This document shows, one piece after another, positions 58,004 through 64,000 of a stretch of DNA of 64,000 nucleotides. Below the pieces are notes generated by a model, which was not told the DNA's origin, searched no databases, and saw nothing but the letters and a program-made list of their open reading frames with translations. The stretch's first letter is position 1. Every line of letters begins with the position of its first letter. The position numbers were made by a program, and so were the translations under genes. The stretch is from Clostridiales bacterium (GTDB taxonomy: Bacteria; Bacillota; Clostridia; Oscillospirales; Oscillospiraceae): the NCBI GenBank assembly GCA_022787565.1, contig JALFVN010000027.1, positions 1 through 64,000 on the forward strand, in the 5' to 3' direction.

Positions 58004-58762
58004 TTATGCCTTATACAGGTCCAGCGCCAGTTGCCGGAGGGCGCGTTCCGCCCGGGGCACATCGGGGCCGTTATAGGCAAAGCAGAGCACAAAAGGCACT
58101 TTGGCAAATACGATGCCCACATCGTTGGTGATGCCGTCGTCCTCGCCGGTTTTGTGCGCTACCGGCGTACCCTCGGGCAGATAACCGGGGATCTTGTGGT
58201 TGATCTGCTGTTCCAGAAGCAGCTTTTCCATTTCGGCGCTTACCGCTTCGGAGACGAAACGCCTTTGGGCGATCTGCTCAAGGAGGGCGCCGATCTCCTC
58301 CGGGACGATCCTGTTCTCCAGTCCGCGTGCAGCTGCCTCACTGTCAAAGAGCAGACGCTCCAGGTGGGTACCTTTCAGGCCGATCTGCCGGAACTGTTCG
58401 TTGAGAAAATCCAGACCGAAACGGCGCAGCAGCAGATTGGTGGCCGCATTGTCGGACAGGGAGATCATCAGTCCGCACAGGGTGCGGATATCCACAGAGA
58501 CCTCTCCGGTGAAGAAATACAGTGCGCCGCAGGGCGGCAGCTTATCTTCCTCCCGGCAGAGGAGCTTTTCCGAAAGATCCGCTTTTCCCTCTGCCGCAAG
58601 CTTCATGATTACGGCGTAGACCGGAAGCTTGATAACGCTGGCCGCCAGGAATTCCTCCTCCTGATGAAGGCCAAAGCTCTCGCCGGTATGCAGATTCTTA
58701 TAGAAGAAGCCGACGCGGCCGGGAAGCTCCTCAAGGCGGGATAATATCTCTTTCTTATCCAT
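58004..58762 (-). CDS. Class A beta-lactamase-like serine hydrolase, no signal peptide
   Basis: 252 residues. All three penicillin-recognising motifs are present: S42-V-I-K45, S103-D-N105 and K204-T-G206; the Glu166 region is RGLENRIVP (E149). The N-terminus MDKKEILSRLEELPGRVGFFYKN has no secretion signal or lipobox, so the protein should stay in the cytoplasm, where it cannot protect the cell wall in the usual way. It lies 6 bases after the APC permease on the same strand, so it is probably part of the lysine-riboswitch operon; a peptidase or esterase role is possible. Confidence 0.85.
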   Translation of the reverse strand: MDKKEILSRLEELPGRVGFFYKNLHTGESFGLHQEEEFLAASVIKLPVYAVIMKLAAEGKADLSEKLLCREEDKLPPCGALYFFTGEVSVDIRTLCGLMISLSDNAATNLLLRRFGLDFLNEQFRQIGLKGTHLERLLFDSEAAARGLENRIVPEEIGALLEQIAQRRFVSEAVSAEMEKLLLEQQINHKIPGYLPEGTPVAHKTGEDDGITNDVGIVFAKVPFVLCFAYNGPDVPRAERALRQLALDLYKA

Positions 58763-58768
58763 AGCCGC

Positions 58769-60166
58769 TCAGTTGTCGATCTTATCCGTGTCGTACTCCA
58801 CGCCGCCGTTGACCTTGCGGAAGATGAAGTAGAAGGGGATGCAGACGGCGATAATGATCAGACCCTTGAGAGAGGGGATGGGATCGGAGACAAAGTTGTT
58901 CACCAGCAGGATGACAAAGAGAATGATGGTCACAACGATGGTGGGAATACCGCCCCAGACCTTGTAGGGGCGCTCCATATCCGGGTACTTCTTGCGGAAG
59001 ATCAGCACGGCGATGATGCCCAGCAGGTTGATGAGCGCGCTGACCGTGATGAGCCAGTCGGTCAGCTCCTGAAGGCTCTGGAACAGAACCAGTACGATGG
59101 ACAGGGCAGAGGAGGCCAGAATGGCGTTGGCGGGCACGCCCCTTTCGTTGACCTTGCCCATAGCCTTGAAGAAGTAGCCACCCTTGGACATGGCGTAGTA
59201 GGTGCGGGGGAAGACCAGGCAGTCGCCGTTGACGGTGCCGATAATGCCGATAAACATGCCGATGAGCACGATCCACTTGCCCACATTGCCCATCAGACGG
59301 AAAGCGGTCTCGCGGCCCAGATAGATGTTGCCGGAGGCGACCATGGAATTGACCTCGGCCTGGGGGATAACCCGGTAGATTGCCAGATTGAAGAGGGTGT
59401 AGATCAGGGTGATGGCGCCCATGGAGATAATGATGGCCAGGGGGATATCCCGCTTGGGCTTCTTCATCTCACCGGCCACGGTGTTCAGGTTGGTCCAGCC
59501 CTCATAGGCCCAGAGGCTGGCAAAGGTGGCATAGCCGATGAGCTTGATGGTGCCGGAGAACGTTGCGGCGCTGCCGTCAACATAGGCGGTGGCCGGGTTC
59601 AGGTTGGGGGACTGCTTGCCGAAGAACAGGCCCACAACGATGATCAGTGCCAGAGGCACTACGCGGGCCACCATGGAAAAGTTCTGGAACGCGGCGGCGC
59701 CCTTGACGCCCCGCAGATTCAGCAGCGTGAAAATGACGATGATGGCGATGGCGATGACCTTTGTTATCATGGGACTGAACTGAAATTCCTCGGCAAAAGG
59801 CGTCACCGCAGCCAGAGACAGCGCCGCGATGGAGCCGGAGCAGGTGATCAAAAAGCCCGAAAAGCCGTTGATAAAGCCGAAGATGGGGTGATATGCCTTG
59901 GAGAGATAGGTGGTGAGGCCGCCGGTCACCGGCATTTCAGCGCCCAGCTCGGCAAAGCAAATGCCGCCCAGAATGCTGATGATACCGCCGACGATCCAGC
60001 AGATCAGCGCCATGCCCATGGACATGTTGACCCGCTCCAGCACATAGCTGCCCAGATAGTAGATACCGGAGCCGATGGTCATACCTGCCACCAGACTCAC
60101 GCCGGAGAAAAGCCCCAGTTCCTTATGGAGCCTTCCGCCTCCGCTGTTGTTTCCGTTTTCCTGCAT
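58769..60166 (-). CDS. APC-family amino acid permease
   Basis: 465 residues with 12 hydrophobic segments, starting KELGLFSGVSLVAGMTIGSGIYYLGSYV, the APC signature in helix 1 that binds the amino acid backbone. It resembles the LAT/SteT-type exchangers (FASLWAYEGWTNLNTVAGEMKKPKRDIPLA). It lies 35 bases after the deacylase gene in an operon behind a lysine riboswitch, so lysine or a lysine derivative is a likely substrate (inference). Confidence 0.9.
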   Translation of the reverse strand: MQENGNNSGGGRLHKELGLFSGVSLVAGMTIGSGIYYLGSYVLERVNMSMGMALICWIVGGIISILGGICFAELGAEMPVTGGLTTYLSKAYHPIFGFINGFSGFLITCSGSIAALSLAAVTPFAEEFQFSPMITKVIAIAIIVIFTLLNLRGVKGAAAFQNFSMVARVVPLALIIVVGLFFGKQSPNLNPATAYVDGSAATFSGTIKLIGYATFASLWAYEGWTNLNTVAGEMKKPKRDIPLAIIISMGAITLIYTLFNLAIYRVIPQAEVNSMVASGNIYLGRETAFRLMGNVGKWIVLIGMFIGIIGTVNGDCLVFPRTYYAMSKGGYFFKAMGKVNERGVPANAILASSALSIVLVLFQSLQELTDWLITVSALINLLGIIAVLIFRKKYPDMERPYKVWGGIPTIVVTIILFVILLVNNFVSDPIPSLKGLIIIAVCIPFYFIFRKVNGGVEYDTDKIDN

Positions 60167-60201
60167 TGTTTTTTCCTCCTTTTCTTATATGGAAGCCGGG
60201 A

Positions 60202-61575
60202 TCAGGTCCTTACAGACCTGCCCGCCCGGTCAAAAATCATTTTTCCGTCTTTGGCCGCCGCCACGCCGTTGACAAACACCCAGTCGATACCCCGGGGCGG
60301 CGAAAGCGGGTCTTCAAAGCTGGCCGTATCCCGGATCTTCTCCGGGTCAAAGATCACAATGTCCGCGTCTTTTCCCACGCTCAGGCTGCCTTTGCCCGAG
60401 AGCCCAAGCTGTTTGGCCGGCATGGCGGTCATGCGCTCTATGGCATCATAGAGGCTGAGCTTCCCGCCGCCAACATAGCGGGACAGTACCCGGGGGAAGG
60501 CACCGGAGGCACGGGGATGGCCCTGGCCTGTGCTTAAGGTTCCGTCGCTGCCGACCATAACGCCCGGGTGGCTGTAGGCCAGGTCGACCTCCTCCTGCCG
60601 CATCACATAGCAGATGGTCATACACTCCGGGAAATCCCGGCGGGTCTCATCGAAGATCTCTTTGGTGCAGCGCCGGCCTTTGTATTTCCCCTCGGCCAGC
60701 TCCACCACATCGTAGCCGCAGTGGTAGCGCTCCCGCCAGCCCTCATCATAGGTGGCAGAACCCAGATTGGTGGAGAACGCAGCGTAGGGGTAGCAGTCGC
60801 AGCCGATGCGCGGCTCCAAAAGGCGGTAGCTGTCGATCAGGCGGAGAAACGCCTCCATCTGGCCGAAGCCGGCCATACTTCCGATATGGGATACCTCCAT
60901 GGGCACACCCAGATGCAGGCCCGCGTCCAGAAATTCCCGCGCCGCGTCGAAAACGAATTCCGCGTCGTCCCGGATGTGTGCGGCTACCAGCTTGCCGCTT
61001 TTTGCCGCGCCCACCGCCGTCTCCAGCAGCTCCTGAATATCCATGCCCGGCACATAGCGGATGCCGTAGGACACGCCCACGCAGCCCCGCTCCAGGCTTT
61101 TTTCAATCTCCCGGGCCATTTCCGCCTTTTGCGCTTTTGTGGCGTGGGCGTAATTGTCCGGGCAGCCTGCCTGATAGCGGAAATATTCATGCCCCGCCAG
61201 CATGGCCAGGTTGACCGGCACACCGTCCCGGTCTGCAAGATCCAGATAGTCCGCCGGGTGATACTTGTTTTCTCCGCAGTTTCCCGCCACGGCCGTGGTG
61301 ACGCCCATACGCAGCATACAGGGGAAAATGGAGTGCTCGCTGTACGCGTCGATAGTCCCGTCACTCATCACCGGGTCCTCATGCATGTGGATGTCAATGA
61401 AGCCGGGGCATACGACTTTGCCCTCTGCGTCAATGACCTGTTCGGCGCTGCTTTCCGCAGCGCCGGCCCCGGGACCTGCGGCCGCCACATGGCCGTTCTC
61501 AATCAGCAGATCCTGCCGGGAATCCACCTTCGCCGCCGGGTCGATCACATGGCCGTTTTTGATCAGAATCCTCAT
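60202..61575 (-). CDS. N-acyl-D-amino-acid deacylase / D-aminoacylase-like amidohydrolase
   Basis: 457 residues of the amidohydrolase superfamily. The metal histidines H63 and H65 are in PGFIDIHMHEDP, further ligands lie in AHIRDDAEF, MEVSHIGSM and GSDGTLSTGQGHPRASGAF, the D-aminoacylase pattern. It removes acyl groups from N-acyl amino acids, often the D form, or acts on related dipeptides. ATG 61575 is taken as start (GTGAGG about 10 bases before). It is the first gene behind the lysine riboswitch, unusual company for that regulator. Confidence 0.85.
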   Translation of the reverse strand: MRILIKNGHVIDPAAKVDSRQDLLIENGHVAAAGPGAGAAESSAEQVIDAEGKVVCPGFIDIHMHEDPVMSDGTIDAYSEHSIFPCMLRMGVTTAVAGNCGENKYHPADYLDLADRDGVPVNLAMLAGHEYFRYQAGCPDNYAHATKAQKAEMAREIEKSLERGCVGVSYGIRYVPGMDIQELLETAVGAAKSGKLVAAHIRDDAEFVFDAAREFLDAGLHLGVPMEVSHIGSMAGFGQMEAFLRLIDSYRLLEPRIGCDCYPYAAFSTNLGSATYDEGWRERYHCGYDVVELAEGKYKGRRCTKEIFDETRRDFPECMTICYVMRQEEVDLAYSHPGVMVGSDGTLSTGQGHPRASGAFPRVLSRYVGGGKLSLYDAIERMTAMPAKQLGLSGKGSLSVGKDADIVIFDPEKIRDTASFEDPLSPPRGIDWVFVNGVAAAKDGKMIFDRAGRSVRT

Positions 61576-61599
61576 TGCCTTCAAACCTCACCATAAACA

Positions 61600-61622
61600 A
61601 AAAGAACCGCTTTGAAGCGGTC
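61600..61622 (-). terminator. Expression-platform terminator of the lysine riboswitch
   Basis: Minus strand GACCGCTT-CAA-AGCGGTTC followed by TTTTTGTTT, 25 bases before the deacylase start. Confidence 0.88.
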
Positions 61623-61657
61623 CTGCATACGGGAAAAATTCTTCTCCCGGTATATTC

Positions 61658-61815
61658 AGTAGCGCTCCACAAAATGTGACAGTCCTGCGGATTTTCTCCG
61701 CAGGCCCAGCATTGAACACACGGACATACGTTCAACACTTCGGCGATGGCCCCTTTCGCTTATTACGGCTGTCCGGCCTTGTCAATAAGCTACTGATGGA
61801 CATCGCGCCTCTACT
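61658..61815 (-). promoter_or_regulatory. Lysine riboswitch (L box)
   Basis: On the minus strand the conserved L-box blocks occur in order: GTAGAGGCGCG, AGTA, a GCGAAAGGGGCC / ATCGCCGAAGTG module, a GGGCCTGCGG hairpin, GGACTGTCAC and TGGAGCGCTAC that closes the outer stem. An intrinsic terminator follows, as expected for an OFF switch that stops transcription when lysine is plentiful. Confidence 0.9.
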
Positions 61816-61824
61816 TTATGCTAA

Positions 61825-61971
61825 TTCTTGAAAAAAATCTTTAATCTCAGCTTGGTCTATTGGCGCAAACCTGCGTTATCGTCACTTGCCATACACAAAG
61901 TATGGCGGCGTTCCTCTGCCTTGTCTTGCACCAATATCCCTGTGCTGCCGATTCAAGCTTTCTATCAAGAA
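61825..61971. repeat. Nested palindromic element between promoter and lysine aptamer
   Basis: Outer arms TTCTTGA/TCAAGAA (61825/61965), inner AGCTTG/CAAGCT, ATTGGCGCAA/TTGCACCAAT (61859/61926) and core CCATAC/GTATGG enclose each other over 147 bases. It is not part of the riboswitch consensus and looks like an inserted palindromic element or an extra structured RNA. Confidence 0.6.
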
Positions 61972-61997
61972 TCAGTATCATGTGTGAAATTGGGCAT

Positions 61998-62026
61998 ATA
62001 TTAGCACGCTAAATCATGCTTGTCAA
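61998..62026 (-). promoter_or_regulatory. Promoter of the lysine riboswitch operon
   Basis: Minus strand TTGACA (62021-62026), 17 bases, TAATAT (61998-62003), giving a leader of about 415 bases. Confidence 0.8.
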
Positions 62027-62088
62027 TCAAAACATTTTGTTTCCGGAAAAATTCCGGGATTATTTTGCGAAAACCTCCATAAAGAGGC

Positions 62089-62126
62089 AAAAACCGCAGG
62101 GCGGAAGGATCCAACCTGCGGTTTTA
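62089..62126 (-). terminator. Terminator of the lipoprotein gene
   Basis: Minus strand AAAACCGCAGG pairs with CCTGCGGTTTT, then T. It separates the gene from the riboswitch promoter. Confidence 0.85.
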
Positions 62127-62131
62127 GGTCT

Positions 62132-63238
62132 TTATTGAGAAAGCTTCAGGCGCCACACATGGTCCGTGCGGAATTTGCCGTCCTTGTACGCCATGGCGCC
62201 GGACTCGAACAGGACAAGCACATTGCCGTCAGGGCCGGTGGTCAGACCCTCGGTCATGGGCATGGCGGTGATCGCCTCCCGCAGAACAAGGCTGTCCAAA
62301 AAATACACCGGAACCTGGCTGCCGCCCACCGGGACGGAGCCGTCAGGCTGATCCAGATCCAGATCATAGCGCAGCAGCGTGGAGTTGTTCTTGCGGCCAT
62401 AGGACTGGCTCAGCAGTACGGTGCCGTCATCGCAGAAGACCATGCCCTGAATCCGGTCCGGGGCGGCAAGAACATAGTCCGGGACAGGCGCCGTACCGCT
62501 TCCGCTCCCCAGAACTTCACCCCGCAGATCATAGCCCAGGATATAGCAGCCGTATTCGCCATCCGCCGTTTCTGTGGTGAAATCCATCCCGCGGGACAGA
62601 CCGTAGTCCGCAGAGGGGTGATAGAAATTGCCCACCCAGAGAATGTCTCCCGAATAATTCAGGAAAGAGGGCGAGACCGGCAGGGCAACCGTGCTTTCGA
62701 TCACCAGGTCGTGGCTGCCCTCTGCCGGGAGCCGGTCAAGGGGGATGACCGCCACGCTGTAGCTTCCGTCATTATCCAGCTTCGCAGAGACATACAGCTT
62801 GTCTCCCGCGGCGGCAAGGCCGCCCACATGGCTGGAAAAGGGACTGCCGTCGCTGTTGTAGAGCCGGTATTCCGCCGCAAAGTTTCCGCTCTGCGCATCA
62901 AGGGCCACGATCACGGAGGGAACAGCGTCTGCCTTGAAGTATGCGGAGATATAGATCAGGCCGTTTTCCCCGCAATAGTCCATGCCCTGGGGGATAGCCG
63001 CCTCATTCAGCCCGGGGATTAAATATGCTTTTTCCGCCCGGGAGAGAAACGGAGCAAACTCATCCTGGCCCAGGTATTTTTCCGTGGAGACGGCCTGCGT
63101 CTGGGTAAGTGCAAGTCCGTTTCCGGCCTTATCTTCAGCTGCCGGGAGCTCCTCGTCAGGCTGAGCCGCAGCGCCGCAGCCGCAGAGGAGGCAGAGGCAC
63201 AGGCATAAGGTGAAGATAGGAATAAAGCTTTTTCTCAT
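62132..63238 (-). CDS. Putative lipoprotein, beta-propeller-like
   Basis: 368 residues. The lipoprotein signal MRKSFIPIFTLCLCLCLLCGC gives a lipidated cysteine near residue 21, then an acidic linker. The rest is beta-rich with repeated blades of the type GLIYISAYF, DKLYVSAKL, ILWVGNFY, YILGYDLRGEVL, suggesting a WD40- or NHL-like propeller for ligand or protein binding outside the cell. GAGGAG is 6 bases before the ATG at 63238. It follows the PHP gene by 19 bases on the same strand. Function unknown. Confidence 0.7.
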   Translation of the reverse strand: MRKSFIPIFTLCLCLCLLCGCGAAAQPDEELPAAEDKAGNGLALTQTQAVSTEKYLGQDEFAPFLSRAEKAYLIPGLNEAAIPQGMDYCGENGLIYISAYFKADAVPSVIVALDAQSGNFAAEYRLYNSDGSPFSSHVGGLAAAGDKLYVSAKLDNDGSYSVAVIPLDRLPAEGSHDLVIESTVALPVSPSFLNYSGDILWVGNFYHPSADYGLSRGMDFTTETADGEYGCYILGYDLRGEVLGSGSGTAPVPDYVLAAPDRIQGMVFCDDGTVLLSQSYGRKNNSTLLRYDLDLDQPDGSVPVGGSQVPVYFLDSLVLREAITAMPMTEGLTTGPDGNVLVLFESGAMAYKDGKFRTDHVWRLKLSQ

Positions 63239-63257
63239 TTTTTCTCCTCTTTTTCCG

Positions 63258-64000
63258 TCAAATCCCCAGTTCATCCCGGGTGAAGGCGCGGGTATGTGCC
63301 TCTGTTCCGTCAGGACTAAACACGGAGAAATATACATAGGGAGCATAGTCGGGGATGGTGAATTCCGCGCAGTCCACGGTTTCGCCCGGGCGGGCGCAGA
63401 CATTCTGGGTGCGCTTGGGGCTCATGTGCATCGTAATGCGCAGAGCGTCGGAGCATTGCAGGAAAACATGGCTGTCCTCAATGCTCAGCCGATGGATCCC
63501 GGGCCCGGTACTGGCGTAAAAATCGCCCCTTTCCAGCGCCCGGATGACAGCCGGATAGCTCAGCTCCGGCGCGAGGATCATGGTCCAGGCACCGAAGGAG
63601 TCGCAGCGCGGGTCGCCGAAGGGCTGCTTGTTGTGGTTGTCGTCCGCGCCGTGGACAAAGGGGAATTTGCCGTGCCGCAGAAGCCGGTCATACAGGCCCA
63701 GGTTATTCTCGTGGCCGTTGATCACCATGGAACCGGTGTTGAAGATCTCCAGACTGAAAAAGCCGTCGTAATGCAGGATTTCCTCCGGCTCCTCCATGGA
63801 CCAGTTGGGGTGGTTATAGGTGACCAGGTATCCGGCTTTTTTCGCCTCCCGGATGAAGCGCCGGATATATTCCCGCTCATAGCGGCGGGGGCCGATGTCC
63901 CCGGCCTGTGCTCTGGATTCCGCCAGTGCGTGGGGCATATACTTGCAGAAATTGGGGTCATAGGCCACAAAGCAGGTGTTGTGGGGCTCCTTTGCCAGCA
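63258..64000 (-). CDS. PHP-domain phosphoesterase-like protein (5' end missing)
   Basis: The frame stays open to the edge of the window, so the N-terminus (with the first HxH metal motif) is outside; 246 residues are visible (LAKEPHNTCFVAYDPNF at the start of the visible part). TYNHPNWSMEEPEEI and HGADDNHNKQPFGD supply histidines and aspartates expected of PHP metal sites. PHP proteins hydrolyse phosphate esters. The C-terminal ~70 residues form a beta domain. It is upstream of the lipoprotein gene in a likely operon. Confidence 0.75.
   Translation of the reverse strand, partial: LAKEPHNTCFVAYDPNFCKYMPHALAESRAQAGDIGPRRYEREYIRRFIREAKKAGYLVTYNHPNWSMEEPEEILHYDGFFSLEIFNTGSMVINGHENNLGLYDRLLRHGKFPFVHGADDNHNKQPFGDPRCDSFGAWTMILAPELSYPAVIRALERGDFYASTGPGIHRLSIEDSHVFLQCSDALRITMHMSPKRTQNVCARPGETVDCAEFTIPDYAPYVYFSVFSPDGTEAHTRAFTRDELGI

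Overview
The window reads as one contig piece from an anaerobic, spore-forming member of the Clostridia, probably an Oscillospiraceae-like gut bacterium (inference). Signs are an oxygen-sensitive class III ribonucleotide reductase, the forespore sigma factor SigG, a split two-subunit transketolase, a GlgC/GlgD glycogen system, a TAXI-type TRAP transporter, and many perfect sigma-A promoters (TTGACA-like, 17-base spacer, TATAAT-like). I saw no tRNA, rRNA or CRISPR array.

Layout. 0-3.1 kb: 3' part of nrdD with a fused redoxin domain, followed by thioredoxin reductase. 3.2-5.9 kb: a HAD phosphatase and split transketolase. 5.9-7.8 kb: rplJ-rplL behind an L10 leader, and a folate transporter gene behind a tetrahydrofolate riboswitch. 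7.9-8.7 kb: sigG. 8.8-11.4 kb: an operon of three unrecognised zinc-ribbon membrane proteins. 11.6-14.8 kb: TRAP transporter. 15.1-20.1 kb: truncated SorC-like regulator and a complete branched-chain amino acid ABC operon (livK-H-M-G-F). 20.2-28.5 kb: small membrane protein, glycogen metabolism (glgC, glgD, glgP) with a pseudouridine kinase, pth and prs separated by a 60-bp tandem repeat. 28.7-32.2 kb: prfB without frameshift, YitT, a phosphoesterase, DivIVA. 32.5-36.3 kb: heterodimeric ABC exporter with a leader region.

36.27-50.11 kb is an AT-richer integrative mobilizable element. It has a large serine recombinase at one end, ParB, MOBP relaxase, MobC, an oriT-like set of inverted repeats, ParM/ParR, a Cys-rich VLP protein, a DUF6076-like protein, a sigma-like factor, TnpV and a two-HTH regulator, and no type IV secretion genes. 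Its cargo is a CPBP protease/DUF2975/YozG membrane cassette next to a broken arsenate reductase and a group II intron relic. I propose 7-base attachment cores at 36266 and 50106, each overlapping an ATG; the element carries an outward promoter and ribosome binding site that would be handed from its own HTH gene (circular form) to a chromosomal short ORF (integrated form).

50.2-64 kb returns to GC-richer chromosome: a tyrosine phosphatase fused to a barstar domain, a WYL regulator/GyrI/isochorismatase operon, an orphan LytTR response regulator with a direct-repeat operator, ppk-ppx, a class A beta-lactamase-like hydrolase, and an N-acyl-amino-acid deacylase plus APC permease controlled by a lysine riboswitch. 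It ends with a lipoprotein and a partial PHP-domain protein.
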